A stretch of DNA of 57,328 bases from an uncultured Bacteroidota bacterium (GCA_903850915.1 CAINMV010000006.1:1-57328); one strand, 5' to 3'; shown: positions 1 through 8,952, numbered from the stretch's first letter. The notes: a model not told the origin generated them from the sequence alone. Numbers and translations: made by a program.

Positions 1-187
1 AGCCTTCCAAATTCCATTGTTAGTTCTTTTTATTGTCATAGTAATTCTGATAATTAATGGTTTCTTACTTTGGTATCTAAAATCGCCCCAATTACTAGTA
101 GTATTACATATTACACTAGCTGCAGTACTTTTCTGTAGTCAGTTTTATATATATAGTTTTATAAAATTAAAAAAAGGAAACATATAA
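1..187 (+). CDS. ctaA: Heme A synthase (COX15/CtaA family), C-terminal fragment
   Basis: The frame that starts at base 2 is open from the window edge to a TAA at 185-187 and encodes 61 residues of a membrane protein. It shows one full hydrophobic helix, a short loop, then a second helix with a His near its start and the pattern A-x2-LFxxQ, as in the last helices of COX15/CtaA proteins, where the His is a heme ligand. The stop overlaps the next start (TAATG), so it is translationally coupled to ctaB. CtaA oxidises heme O to heme A for cytochrome oxidase, which fits the genes that follow. The assignment rests on a short fragment plus context; the 5' part lies outside the window. Confidence 0.72.
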   Translation, partial: AFQIPLLVLFIVIVILIINGFLLWYLKSPQLLVVLHITLAAVLFCSQFYIYSFIKLKKGNI

Positions 188-1104
188 TGTCTCCAATTAA
201 CATGCAAGAAAAAGCAATGGCATTAAGCTCTTCAACTGCTTACTCCTTGAAGCACCGCTTAAGGGATTATGGTCAGTTAATGAAGTTTCGTCTATCGTTG
301 TCGGTGGTGTTTTCCTCTGCAATGGGATATTTGCTTGCTTGTAAAGCTGGTATAGTATGGTACGACCTCATCAACTTATGTTTGGGTGGATTTCTTATTG
401 TGGGCTCCTCTAATGGAATCAATCAAATTATCGAGCGCAACTACGACAAGTTGATGACACGTACTGAAAACCGTCCAATGGCAACACAACGTCTAGGATT
501 GTTAGAGGCTGGAGTTTTTTGTTTGATTTTAGGTATCGCAGGTGTTGCAATCTTAGGTCTAGGGCTGAATAAATTAACGGGACTATTGGGCTTATTGTCC
601 TTAATTAGTTATGCATTCATTTATACTCCTTTAAAAAGAGTAACATCATGGAGTGTGCATGCTGGGGCTTTCCCTGGAGCAGCTTCACCAATGATTGGGT
701 GGGTAGCTTATACTGGTCAAATTGATACGGGGGCGATCATTCTTTTTATTTTCCAATTTGTATGGCAGTTTCCACACTTTTGGAGTATTGCCTGGATATT
801 AAATGATGATTACCTAAAGGCAGGATATAATATGTTGCCTTCAAAAGGTGGTCGAAATAAAAATAGTGCTTTGCAAAGTCTTTTATTTTCAGTGGCCTTG
901 TTGCCAATTTGCTTTGCTATGTACTACTTTCATTATGTAGGTATTTACTCTACATTGTTAGCCGCTGCTGTAACGATATACTTTATATATACGGCCTTTG
1001 CATTATACAAAAGCCTTGAAATAAAAGACGCTAGACGTCTTATGTTTACTTCATTTTTTTATTTTCCGGTTATTTTCATCGCTTTTGTAATAGATAAAAT
1101 TTAA
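187..1104 (+). CDS. ctaB: Protoheme IX farnesyltransferase (heme O synthase)
   Basis: UbiA-superfamily membrane prenyltransferase of 305 residues that adds a farnesyl group to heme B to make heme O, the precursor of heme A. Visible family marks are the first Asp-rich motif (N-x3-D-x2-MxRTxxRP, about residues 84-97), a second conserved stretch beginning YTPLKR (about 146), and the WQFPHFW...DDYxxAGxxMLP block (about 193-217). Several membrane helices are evident. The ATG overlaps the stop of the preceding ctaA fragment by one base and the next gene starts 3 bp after its stop, so this is a tight operon. Also called cyoE in other species; the surrounding aa3/caa3-type oxidase genes favour the ctaB name. 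Confidence 0.93.
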   Translation: MSPINMQEKAMALSSSTAYSLKHRLRDYGQLMKFRLSLSVVFSSAMGYLLACKAGIVWYDLINLCLGGFLIVGSSNGINQIIERNYDKLMTRTENRPMATQRLGLLEAGVFCLILGIAGVAILGLGLNKLTGLLGLLSLISYAFIYTPLKRVTSWSVHAGAFPGAASPMIGWVAYTGQIDTGAIILFIFQFVWQFPHFWSIAWILNDDYLKAGYNMLPSKGGRNKNSALQSLLFSVALLPICFAMYYFHYVGIYSTLLAAAVTIYFIYTAFALYKSLEIKDARRLMFTSFFYFPVIFIAFVIDKI

Positions 1105-1106
1105 AA

Positions 1107-1721
1107 ATGAACGCAACGAAAAACAAAATAGCTTCCCAATCAACGCAGCCGCAGATTATGGAAAATCAGCGATTGATTTTGTGGTGCTTTTTAGTGGCAA
1201 GTATTTTAATGTTTGGTGGTTTAACCAGTGCTTATATTGTGCGCATGGCGCAAGGTAATTGGTATAAATTCGATATCCCAAATATTTTCTTCTTGAGTTG
1301 TTTTGTGATTATGGGAAGTAGCGCTAGTATGATTGTCGCCTATCGTGCTGCAAAAAACGATGAGCTGAACCAAGTGAAATATGGTTTGTGGGGCGCTTTC
1401 GCCTTAGGAGTGCTTTTTTTTATTATGCAAATTCAAGGTTGGAAAGATTTAGTTTCTCACGATATATTCTTTTCGCCCAAGCGCACCGACAATGGTGACT
1501 TAACACCACTGATATCCGGTTCTTTCTTCTATGTCATCTCAGGTATCCATTTAGTGCATGTTATAGCGGGATTAATTTTCATGCTTATCGTATTGGTGAA
1601 ATCATACCAATGGAAGGTTCATAAAAAAAATATGCTTACTATAAGTCTTGCGAGTTCCTTTTGGCACTTTGTTGGGATACTTTGGATTTATTTGTATTTG
1701 TTTTTAAAATATTGGAATTAA
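1107..1721 (+). CDS. Cytochrome c oxidase subunit III family protein (first copy)
   Basis: Heme-copper oxidase subunit III family, 204 residues with about five hydrophobic helices. The helix with SGIHLVHVIAG (about 142-152) and the final W-H-F-V...W-x-Y-L-Y-LF helix (about 187-200) are typical of CoxC/CyoC-like proteins. It is an integral inner-membrane subunit that stabilises the catalytic core. It starts 3 bp after ctaB and is followed by a second, longer subunit III. Two consecutive subunit III genes are a usual feature of Bacteroidota oxidase operons. The short form lacks the first helices of the mitochondrial type, as expected for this subgroup. Confidence 0.88.
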   Translation: MNATKNKIASQSTQPQIMENQRLILWCFLVASILMFGGLTSAYIVRMAQGNWYKFDIPNIFFLSCFVIMGSSASMIVAYRAAKNDELNQVKYGLWGAFALGVLFFIMQIQGWKDLVSHDIFFSPKRTDNGDLTPLISGSFFYVISGIHLVHVIAGLIFMLIVLVKSYQWKVHKKNMLTISLASSFWHFVGILWIYLYLFLKYWN

Positions 1722-1751
1722 AATTATAAATTATTAAATTATTTAAATACG

Positions 1752-2525
1752 ATGTCGCACGCAGCCGAAAGTACATTACCTACTAAATTATGGGGAGGAG
1801 GCCGTTCTCCTTTCAATGTAGAATATGGAAAATTAATGATGTGGATTTTTCTCCTATCAGATGCTTTTACATTCTCTGCATTGTTAATTTCCTATGGAAC
1901 CATACGCTATAGCTTTCCACCAGCGGAAGTTCATGCTTCAATCCCATTTGGTTCGCATATAGAGATGGAAGAACTACATCACTTTTTCACACCATCTACA
2001 CCGGGTGCTGAATTAGCAGTTGGGGTGCAACCGCATTGGCCTAGTCCGGATTTAGTGTTTAATCACTTCCCATTCTTGCATGGTCATCACTTGCCATTAC
2101 TTTTCGTGAGTTTAATGACTTTTATTCTCATCTTCAGTTCGGTGACAATGGTATTGGCTGTTGAAGCGGGTAATCGAAACGATAAGCAAACAGTAGCCAA
2201 GTTTATGTATTGGACCATTGCTGGTGGTATCGGATTCTTAAGTTGTCAGGCTTGGGAGTGGACACAATTTATACACGCAGGGGCTAACCTACAAAATAAT
2301 CCCTTCGGGCCAGTCGCGTTTGCTGACTTGTTTTTCATTGTAACTGGCTTCCACGGCTTCCATGTGCTTTCAGGTGTGGTATTAAATATCGTAATTACAT
2401 CGAATGTTTTAAAAGGAACGTATGAGCGCAGAGGCCACTATGATATGGTAGAGAAGGTTGGATTGTATTGGCACTTTGTAGATTTAGTTTGGGTATTCGT
2501 ATTCACATTCTATTATTTGATCTAA
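1752..2525 (+). CDS. Cytochrome c oxidase subunit III (second copy)
   Basis: Second subunit III-type protein, 257 residues. The N-terminus has LWGGGRSPFNVEYGK followed by a helix. A His-rich loop lies between helices (about residues 75-118, with HHFFTP and HFPFLHGHHLP). The GFHGFHVLSG motif (about 198-207) and the terminal YWHFVDLVWVF helix (about 239-249) are signature subunit III elements. It is an inner-membrane oxidase subunit, probably for the same enzyme as the upstream copy. The gene follows 30 bp after the first copy. Its last codons contain the TTG of a promoter-like match that could serve the next gene. Confidence 0.92.
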   Translation: MSHAAESTLPTKLWGGGRSPFNVEYGKLMMWIFLLSDAFTFSALLISYGTIRYSFPPAEVHASIPFGSHIEMEELHHFFTPSTPGAELAVGVQPHWPSPDLVFNHFPFLHGHHLPLLFVSLMTFILIFSSVTMVLAVEAGNRNDKQTVAKFMYWTIAGGIGFLSCQAWEWTQFIHAGANLQNNPFGPVAFADLFFIVTGFHGFHVLSGVVLNIVITSNVLKGTYERRGHYDMVEKVGLYWHFVDLVWVFVFTFYYLI

Positions 2526-2547
2526 ATCAATCTTCAATCTAAATTTG
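2517..2547 (+). promoter_or_regulatory. Predicted Bacteroidota-type promoter before the subunit IV gene
   Basis: TTG at 2517-2519, 20 bases, then TAAATTTG at 2540-2547. This matches the Bacteroidota sigma form TTG-N19..21-TAnnTTTG. It is 56 bp upstream of the subunit IV start, within a 78 bp gap that is the largest in this operon. It would allow subunit IV to be expressed apart from ctaA-B and both subunit III genes. Sequence match only; a hit of this kind is expected by chance about once in several tens of kb. Confidence 0.4.
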
Positions 2548-2603
2548 AACGCGAAAATTAAAAACATCAACTTTTATACAATTTACAAATAACCATAAAC
2601 AAT

Positions 2604-2936
2604 ATGTCATCATCAGTAGATTTTCAAGAATTTGAACGCCACGCTCCAGATCCTGAAGCGAAAAAAGATATTTGGAAAACATTTTGGATTCTTCTCGGCT
2701 TAACTCTCGTGGATTTGGCCTTTTATTTCTTTATTCCTGTTGGGATGACTAGAAACATTATCTTCATTCTATTGGGAATAGTAAAAGCCTATTTTATTGT
2801 TGGTACCTTTATGCACATGAAACATGAGAAAATGGCGTTGATTTTAATGATTATTGTACCTGTGATTTTCATTTGTGCCTTAATCGGCGTTTCTATGTAT
2901 GAAGGAAACTTCTGGTTTAATTTACACTGGAAATAA
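2604..2936 (+). CDS. Cytochrome c oxidase subunit IV family protein
   Basis: Small 110-residue protein with three hydrophobic helices (about 24-42, 49-70, 77-97) and the segment IVKAYFIVGTFMHMKHEK. The YFIVGTFMHMKHE pattern at the end of helix 2 is the mark of the prokaryotic subunit IV (COX4_pro/CyoD-like) family. It is an accessory inner-membrane subunit of the oxidase encoded by this operon. An intrinsic terminator follows directly, so it is probably the last gene of the main transcript, with the SCO gene downstream reached by readthrough or its own promoter. Confidence 0.88.
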   Translation: MSSSVDFQEFERHAPDPEAKKDIWKTFWILLGLTLVDLAFYFFIPVGMTRNIIFILLGIVKAYFIVGTFMHMKHEKMALILMIIVPVIFICALIGVSMYEGNFWFNLHWK

Positions 2937-2957
2937 TTCGAATTAACAATTAAACCC

Positions 2958-2992
2958 AAAAGCCCAGATGTGTAGAACGATGGGCTTTTTTT
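2958..2992 (+). terminator. Intrinsic terminator after the oxidase subunits
   Basis: A 9-base arm AAAAGCCCA (2958-2966) and its exact complement TGGGCTTTT (2981-2989) flank a 14-base loop, followed by more T residues to 2992. The run of T after a GC-centred stem is a classic rho-independent terminator. It lies between subunit IV and the SCO gene, whose ATG is only 8 bases beyond the T run. Confidence 0.8.
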
Positions 2993-2999
2993 ATGTGCT

Positions 3000-3659
3000 A
3001 TGAGCGGAAGAATAAAATCAATTGTCGTTACCTTTTTTATTATTGGAATCCCGATGCTTTTTATGTTTATGATGAAGTGCGGTCGAACTGTTTATCATCC
3101 GCTTCCTCATTTAGGCGAAATTCACGGGATAAAGGAAAATGGCGACACGCTGTTTCATACCATCGATAATTTTGAGTTTACAGATCAACTTAATCGCAAG
3201 GTAACCAATAAAAATTTCGAAGGGTGTATTTATGTGGCTAACTATTTCTTTACCACCTGCACAAGCATTTGTCCTCGGATGAACGCTAATTTACAGCGTG
3301 TTTACGATCGTTATAAGGACAATCCGAAGGTGAAATTTATTTCTCATACAGTAGATCCAGACCACGATACGCCCGAGGCACTGCTGCAATATTCGAACAA
3401 TTTGAATGCCGACCCTAACAAATGGTATTTTGTTACAGGTGTCAAAGACAGTTTATATACAATCGCTTCTCGAAGTTATTTAATTCGCGCCGGTGAAGGC
3501 GATTCCAAGCCTGTTAGCTTTGGTCATGATAATAACCTTACCCTAGTTGATCAAAATCGATATATTAGAGCTACTGTGGATGGACTAGCTCCAGAAAAGA
3601 TGGACGAGCTTATTGATGCTATTCAACTGCTTTTGACTGAAATGAAGAATCAAAAATAA
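3000..3659 (+). CDS. SCO1/SenC family copper chaperone
   Basis: Thioredoxin-fold protein of 219 residues that delivers copper to the CuA centre of cytochrome oxidase. An N-terminal hydrophobic anchor (about 8-25) precedes the periplasmic domain. The copper-binding pair is the CxxxC motif at Cys87 and Cys91 (TTCTSICPRM), with the expected later His at about 176 (FGHDNN). The family phrase SHTVDPDHDTPE lies at about 115-126. Length and all key residues are normal for SCO. It sits directly behind a terminator and 18 bp before a DUF420 gene, the usual companion in oxidase loci. Confidence 0.92.
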   Translation: MSGRIKSIVVTFFIIGIPMLFMFMMKCGRTVYHPLPHLGEIHGIKENGDTLFHTIDNFEFTDQLNRKVTNKNFEGCIYVANYFFTTCTSICPRMNANLQRVYDRYKDNPKVKFISHTVDPDHDTPEALLQYSNNLNADPNKWYFVTGVKDSLYTIASRSYLIRAGEGDSKPVSFGHDNNLTLVDQNRYIRATVDGLAPEKMDELIDAIQLLLTEMKNQK

Positions 3660-3677
3660 ATCAGATAACATTATAAC

Positions 3678-4238
3678 ATGAATCAATCTCCAACTCAAGA
3701 CAAACAGAATACCGATAAACTTGTATTTAGAAGTGTTCTAGGTATTTCAATTTTCGTATTTATTACAGTCGTTGTTTTAAATAGGCAAGTGCTTCCTAAA
3801 CCCGAATTAATTCCATCATGGACTTACTTCCTTCCCAAACTCAACGCATTCATTAATGGCACTTGTTCTTTGTTGCTTTTGTTGTCACTTTATTTTATCA
3901 AACAGAAAAACATCTCAGCACATAAAAACATCAACTTGCTTACGTTTGGCTTGTCGAGTGTTTTTTTGGTAGGCTATATCTTATTTCATTGGCTAGCTGG
4001 AGACACGCATTATCCTGAGGATGCTCCTTTTAGAGGCCTTTACTTCTTCATTTTAATTACACATATCGTGCTAGCAGCTACGGTGCTTCCGTTGATTTTA
4101 CTTTCGTTTTATAGAGGCTTGCAAATGCAAGTCGATAAACACAAGAAACTCGTTCGTTTTACATTTCCAATTTGGCTTTATGTAACAGTAACTGGAGTGA
4201 TTGTTTACTTAATGATTTCACCATATTATCCGGTCTAA
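3678..4238 (+). CDS. DUF420 family membrane protein
   Basis: A 186-residue protein with about five predicted membrane helices. Marks of DUF420 (CtaM-like) proteins are the PxLNAxxNGxxxLLL stretch (about residues 53-69) and the HWLAGDTHYPE... segment with conserved His. Members of this family accompany cytochrome oxidase and SCO genes, and CtaM in Firmicutes is needed for oxidase assembly; a similar assembly role is inferred here. It is the last gene of the respiratory block and is convergent with the ABC permease gene on the other strand. Confidence 0.85.
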   Translation: MNQSPTQDKQNTDKLVFRSVLGISIFVFITVVVLNRQVLPKPELIPSWTYFLPKLNAFINGTCSLLLLLSLYFIKQKNISAHKNINLLTFGLSSVFLVGYILFHWLAGDTHYPEDAPFRGLYFFILITHIVLAATVLPLILLSFYRGLQMQVDKHKKLVRFTFPIWLYVTVTGVIVYLMISPYYPV

Positions 4239-4338
4239 TCTATCAATTCAACGACTTTGTTAAATTATGAATAGGCTTTCTTTGGCTAGCAATGACATTT
4301 TTCCATGGCGCATTAATTAACGCTAATTCATAGCTGAA

Positions 4339-4359
4339 ATAAACTAAAATTTAGTTTAT
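4339..4359. repeat. Perfect short inverted repeat between convergent genes
   Basis: Two 10-base arms, ATAAACTAAA and TTTAGTTTAT, are exact complements around a single A. It lies in the 182 bp gap between the convergent DUF420 and ABC permease genes. As RNA it could form a weak A/U stem in either direction, but there is no GC core or clear T tract, so it may equally be a protein-binding palindrome or chance in A/T-rich DNA. Confidence 0.4.
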
Positions 4360-4420
4360 GCCCAATTATTTCCACCTACAAAATGGAGATTGAGAAAACT
4401 AGAAATGCATGGTTGTATGC

Positions 4421-5512
4421 TTATTCCCAACGGAAAACTCTTGAGGCTGTATAGTAAATTATAATACCCCAAAGTATTAATGCTCCTAATGGTTGCCATA
4501 TTTCGATAAGGTTATATCCGTCATATGCAATTTTGCGCAGTGCATCGTTTAAGTGCGTTAATGGAAGTATATTGCATATTGGCTGCATCCATTTCGGAAA
4601 GGACTCAATAGGGAAAAATGTACCTGAAAGCATTAATTGTGGCAATGTAATTAAGTTTGCGAATGGCGGAATGACACTTTCTGTTTTAGCCAATCCGGAA
4701 ATCACAAACCCAAAACCCATAAAAACCAAAAAAGCAAGGGAAGAAACAATGGTCATATTTAGCACCGTAACCCAACCATTCACGAGTGTAAAATTAAAGG
4801 CATAATGTCCTACAAAAAGTATTATTAAGGTGGTTATCACCTGAAAAAATAATCGGCTAAATGCTTCTCCTAAAATGATATACTGTCGCTTAATTGGTGT
4901 TGCGAAAAATCGTTTTAACACCAATGTGTTTCTTAAGAAAAAGAAAGTGAAGGCGGTGCCAAAAATAGCTAGGCTTAATATCGAAAATCCAAGTTGGCCG
5001 GGCAATACAAAATCTATTGCTTCATAGGTTCTATCTGTGCTAACATCGGGGATAATTTGTGCAATTTTATTGCCCTGAGCATAAATGCCTAAACGGTCTT
5101 TGTTTTCAATAGCCGCAAGGCGCGTCATAATGCTTCCTGCTGTATTTCCTTGCGCTGCATTAAATCTAACTTTTACTAGCATAGGCAGGCCTGGAGCTGT
5201 TTCATTAATTGTAATAACGGCTACAATATCTTTTTTTGTTAGCATTTCATCACAACTATCTTTCGATAAATTGGGTGTAACCTCAAACGCTGTGTCAGCT
5301 ATAAGTGCATCATATATAGGGTTGCTTATGTTGCTCTCTTTTGAAATAGCCACATGATATTTGCCAATTCCTCCTTTTCCCAAATAACCGAATATGATAA
5401 TAAATATCATCGGAAAGAAGACACCGAAAACAATGCTGCTTGGGTTTTTGAGCTGGGATCTTAAACTCGCTTTGGTAATAGCGAGCATTGCTCTTGCTTG
5501 ATTGTATTCCAT
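4421..5512 (-). CDS. ABC-2 type transporter permease
   Basis: Permease of 363 residues. An N-terminal helix (about 25-45) is followed by a large extracytoplasmic domain of about 120 residues and then five C-terminal helices. The block LITLPQLMLSGTFFPIESFPKWMQ...LPLTHLNDALR (about 285-325) is diagnostic of ABC-2/DrrB-like efflux permeases. It would work with an ATPase to export a drug, lipid or other substrate; the substrate cannot be told. The likely ATPase partner is the divergent gene at 5747-6511, an unusual arrangement because most pairs are in one operon. Confidence 0.9.
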   Translation of the reverse strand: MEYNQARAMLAITKASLRSQLKNPSSIVFGVFFPMIFIIIFGYLGKGGIGKYHVAISKESNISNPIYDALIADTAFEVTPNLSKDSCDEMLTKKDIVAVITINETAPGLPMLVKVRFNAAQGNTAGSIMTRLAAIENKDRLGIYAQGNKIAQIIPDVSTDRTYEAIDFVLPGQLGFSILSLAIFGTAFTFFFLRNTLVLKRFFATPIKRQYIILGEAFSRLFFQVITTLIILFVGHYAFNFTLVNGWVTVLNMTIVSSLAFLVFMGFGFVISGLAKTESVIPPFANLITLPQLMLSGTFFPIESFPKWMQPICNILPLTHLNDALRKIAYDGYNLIEIWQPLGALILWGIIIYYTASRVFRWE

Positions 5513-5711
5513 AACGCAAGAATAGCTATTTTTCAGTAGAATTGCGTAGAATGCTTGGTCTATTTTATCTGTATAAAATGTTAAATCTTTGGAAAATTAG
5601 GTGTCTTGAGTTGATTTTAAAACTTACCTGCACTTGTTTTTAATTTCACAACAAGAGCGGTTTATGATATTAAGCCGTAACATATCTTTAGCCACTAAGC
5701 CCTCTAATGTC

Positions 5712-5742
5712 TTGAGATTTCCAATCGGTATCCTTACATTTG
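5712..5742 (+). promoter_or_regulatory. Predicted promoter of the ABC ATPase gene
   Basis: TTG at 5712-5714, 20 bases, then TACATTTG at 5735-5742, a full match to TTG-N19..21-TAnnTTTG. The ATG of the ATPase gene is at 5747, only four bases after the -7 box, where transcription would be expected to begin. The mRNA is therefore predicted to be leaderless or nearly so. Confidence 0.6.
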
Positions 5743-5746
5743 CTCC

Positions 5747-6511
5747 ATGAGCAACACAATCATCTCGGTAAGAAATCTGGTAAAAAAGTATGGCGCTTTT
5801 ATTGCCGTCAATGATATTAGTTTTGATGTGAAAGAAGGTGAAATTTTCGGCTTGCTTGGCCCCAATGGCGCAGGTAAAACCACAACACTAGAAATTTTAG
5901 AAACATTAAAAGAAAAAACTTCAGGTGTGGTATCAATTAAAGGTTTTTCTGTAGATAAAGATCCATCAGAAATAAAAAAGATAATCGGAGTTCAATTGCA
6001 GTCGTCAGGATATTATCCGAATATAAACTTACTAGAGATTTTGGATTTATTTGCGGGGCTATACAACAAGAAGATTGATCCGTATACTGTACTAGATAAA
6101 GTGAATTTACGCGACAAGGCCAAGAGTAAGTTTAAAGAAATGAGTGGTGGCCAAAAACAACGATTTAGTATTGCTACTACCTTAATTAACACACCTCAAA
6201 TAATTTTTCTCGATGAACCTACAACAGGACTCGATCCTCAAGCCCGTCGAAATCTTTGGGATCTAATTCGTGAAATACGTAGTAATGGTTCTACTGTCAT
6301 TATTACAACGCATTATATGGATGAGGCTGAACAACTTTGTGACCGTGTTGGTGTAATGGACGCAGGAAGGATTATCGCCATCGATACCCCTGATCAGCTC
6401 ATCGACAATTTAATTGCAAAAGGGTTTAAACGTGATAAGCAAGTGAAGGAAGCGAATCTAGAAGATGTGTTTCTTGATTTAACAGGTAAAGATATACGCG
6501 ACGAAGAATAA
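5747..6511 (+). CDS. ABC transporter ATP-binding protein (DrrA-like)
   Basis: ATPase of 254 residues with Walker A GPNGAGKTT (38-46), a Q-loop glutamine near 83, signature SGGQK (133-137), Walker B IIFLDEP (152-158), D-loop GLDP and the switch His in TTHYMDEAE. The C-terminal EANLEDVFLDLTG stretch is the usual tail of CcmA/DrrA-type ATPases paired with ABC-2 permeases. It probably powers the divergently encoded permease at 4421-5512. A promoter match lies immediately upstream, placing the transcription start at or near the ATG. Confidence 0.93.
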   Translation: MSNTIISVRNLVKKYGAFIAVNDISFDVKEGEIFGLLGPNGAGKTTTLEILETLKEKTSGVVSIKGFSVDKDPSEIKKIIGVQLQSSGYYPNINLLEILDLFAGLYNKKIDPYTVLDKVNLRDKAKSKFKEMSGGQKQRFSIATTLINTPQIIFLDEPTTGLDPQARRNLWDLIREIRSNGSTVIITTHYMDEAEQLCDRVGVMDAGRIIAIDTPDQLIDNLIAKGFKRDKQVKEANLEDVFLDLTGKDIRDEE

Positions 6512-6538
6512 AGAGATTGTCGTTAAAAACTGATGCTA

Positions 6539-8839
6539 TTAAAACTGGTAGGTAATCCCCAAAGAAGGTAATACGGGAAGTTGGTTTACACGTTTGTAAT
6601 TTACTCGGTCGAAATAAAATATATTGTCTCTATTGTATACGTTGGTTACGCCAGCAGTTACATGCAATTCATCTTTATTCTTTAATTTATACGTTAGTTG
6701 ATAAGAAACATCCATGCGATGAAACCAGGGCAGTCTGCCTAAATTCAAATCAGCATAAATTATCCCTAACTTGCCATTGGCGGTGGTATAATTTGAACTC
6801 ACACCGTTGGTCATCGGAAGGTATTCAAAAAAGGCTTGTGTCTCGGTGAAAGGGAATCCTGAACCCAAACTCCAACGGGCATTAAATTCTTGTTTTATTT
6901 TCTTTCCAAAATGATACGATCCTACTAAATTCACTGTATGTCTTCTGTCAAAATGAGGCAAGTATTTTCGAACTCCATCATAACGCCACACGTTCACATA
7001 ACTATAAACCATCCAAAGATATACATGTTTGTTGTCGTATTTGTAGGTAACATCAAAGCCACTAGCACTGCCTTCCTCAATAATATAGTCGATCCGCTGA
7101 TATGCAGGACGAGAGGCATTGAGGTCGTTATCATCAAAAATTTTATCCCTATTAACATTGGTGATTTGATCAAAACGCTTTACAAATGTTTCGATGTTAA
7201 TGTCTGAATTTTCGGTTACACTTATTTCAAATCCTGCTACAGCATGACGCGATTTCTGCAATGCGTTTTTTACTTTTTTTCCGTTGAATTCAGATGGCAA
7301 ATCATCCGGACCAGATAAGAATCCATAAAATAAATTCACGACGTCTTTATCGCTAACAGCACTCATTAGGTTTTGAGAATAATAGCCGGCACTCGCTTTG
7401 AAACGGAATCTTGGATTGATAATGTATTTTAACGCAATGCGTGGTTCTAACGTTTGAACGCCAAGCGAAGAATAACGCATTAGCCGAAGACCAGGTTCTA
7501 ATACAATTTTTTCGGTCACATAGCGATATTTAGCAAAGCCACTCAGCTCCATTGTATATTGGTCTTCATCAATTTTGCGATTAAGGTCATTGTAAATCTC
7601 GTAATTAGTACTTATACCATTAATTTCGATGCCATATTTCCATTCATTTTTGCCATTATATGAGGTGAAGTTCAATGCTGTGTTAAAGTTGCTGATTTTA
7701 CTCGAGCGAGGCTTACTATCTAATTCTGTTTGGGTGATGCCATATTGTGAATAAGCGAAAACGCCATTCACAACTGTTGGTGAACCATCGGGTATCAATA
7801 GGAAGTTGGAACCAAAGCCATTGGACTTCCATTTATATGCCGTGGATCCGGGATAGTTGACCGCATCGTTGAAAGAAAATCCAAAAACATTAAATTTACT
7901 GCCATTATTCGAGTTGAAAGCTAGTTTCCCATAAGCATCTTGAAATGAATATGGTAAAGTGGCTTTTATGTATGGATATAAGATAGGCGATGACTTATCA
8001 AGGTATGAGTTTTTATATGAAACTAAGAAGGAACTGGAGGTGCTGTTTTCCTTGAATTTTTTGAGCGGACCTTCTAAAATTATTTTCGAGGAGAACGGAT
8101 TTACTCCAATTTTACCAGACAGCTTTTTTTTGTTCCCATCACGAGAGGTAACATCAATGACTGCCGAAACACGACCACCATATTGCACATTAAATCCAGC
8201 AGAATACACATCTACGTTTTTAATAATGTCGCTTTCAAAAACTGAGAACAAACCAATGGAGTGAAAAGGATTATAAATAATCATGCCATCCAACATTACT
8301 TTATTCTGTACCGGTGACCCTCCTCTAATATAAAGCTGACCACCTTGATCACCAGTAAAAACTACACCAGGAAGCACTTGGAGGTATTGGGCTAAGTCGG
8401 GTTCGCCAGCCACAGTAGGTAACATTTTAAGTTCTTTGGGTGTGATTTTATTTACGGACACGCTTGGGTCTGTCTTTTTACGTTGCTTGTCTGCTTTTAC
8501 CTCTACATCTACCAGCTCGTATAGCTTTGGTTTGAGGTAAAAATTCTTTGAGGTGATTCTTCCTGATTTTATTAGAACGCTCTGCTGAACTGAATCGTAG
8601 CCAATAGCAAAAACTTTAATTTGATACTCGCCTTCTGCAATTTTATTGAAGTTGTATAACCCGTTCAGGTCACTAAGGGTGTTGAGCTTGGTGTTAATTA
8701 GGATAACATTGGAAAAGGGCAAGGTTTCACCATTGTCGGTATCATATATAAAACCACGTAATTCTCCAGTTTGAGAAAACAAGAAATTAGTAAATAGCGT
8801 GGCGGCAAGCAGAATTAGCTGACGGAAATTTAAATCCAT
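6539..8839 (-). CDS. TonB-dependent receptor with carboxypeptidase-regulatory-like domain
   Basis: Outer-membrane receptor of 766 residues. A signal peptide ends around residue 23 (...NFLFSQ). A beta-sandwich CarboxypepD_reg-like domain follows (about 25-110; GELRGFIYDTDNGE...LPFSNV). The plug domain (about 130-235) holds LPTVAGEPDLAQYLQVLPGV, LYIRGGSPVQNKVMLDG and YSAGFNVQYGGR. The rest is a beta barrel ending in Phe. It should take up a siderophore, vitamin or oligosaccharide by TonB-driven transport, but no substrate can be named. There is no SusD-like partner nearby, so it is not a classical polysaccharide-utilisation pair. It ends 27 bp from the convergent ABC ATPase gene. Confidence 0.92.
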   Translation of the reverse strand: MDLNFRQLILLAATLFTNFLFSQTGELRGFIYDTDNGETLPFSNVILINTKLNTLSDLNGLYNFNKIAEGEYQIKVFAIGYDSVQQSVLIKSGRITSKNFYLKPKLYELVDVEVKADKQRKKTDPSVSVNKITPKELKMLPTVAGEPDLAQYLQVLPGVVFTGDQGGQLYIRGGSPVQNKVMLDGMIIYNPFHSIGLFSVFESDIIKNVDVYSAGFNVQYGGRVSAVIDVTSRDGNKKKLSGKIGVNPFSSKIILEGPLKKFKENSTSSSFLVSYKNSYLDKSSPILYPYIKATLPYSFQDAYGKLAFNSNNGSKFNVFGFSFNDAVNYPGSTAYKWKSNGFGSNFLLIPDGSPTVVNGVFAYSQYGITQTELDSKPRSSKISNFNTALNFTSYNGKNEWKYGIEINGISTNYEIYNDLNRKIDEDQYTMELSGFAKYRYVTEKIVLEPGLRLMRYSSLGVQTLEPRIALKYIINPRFRFKASAGYYSQNLMSAVSDKDVVNLFYGFLSGPDDLPSEFNGKKVKNALQKSRHAVAGFEISVTENSDINIETFVKRFDQITNVNRDKIFDDNDLNASRPAYQRIDYIIEEGSASGFDVTYKYDNKHVYLWMVYSYVNVWRYDGVRKYLPHFDRRHTVNLVGSYHFGKKIKQEFNARWSLGSGFPFTETQAFFEYLPMTNGVSSNYTTANGKLGIIYADLNLGRLPWFHRMDVSYQLTYKLKNKDELHVTAGVTNVYNRDNIFYFDRVNYKRVNQLPVLPSLGITYQF

Positions 8840-8952
8840 TATTTTATAAACGGCGAATGTACTAAAAAAACAACTTTGCGACTGCTTTAATGACCAATTG
8901 AATGTTAAAAGAAAAGAAATTTTGGAGAATAAATCGATGTGAAGTTAATATT

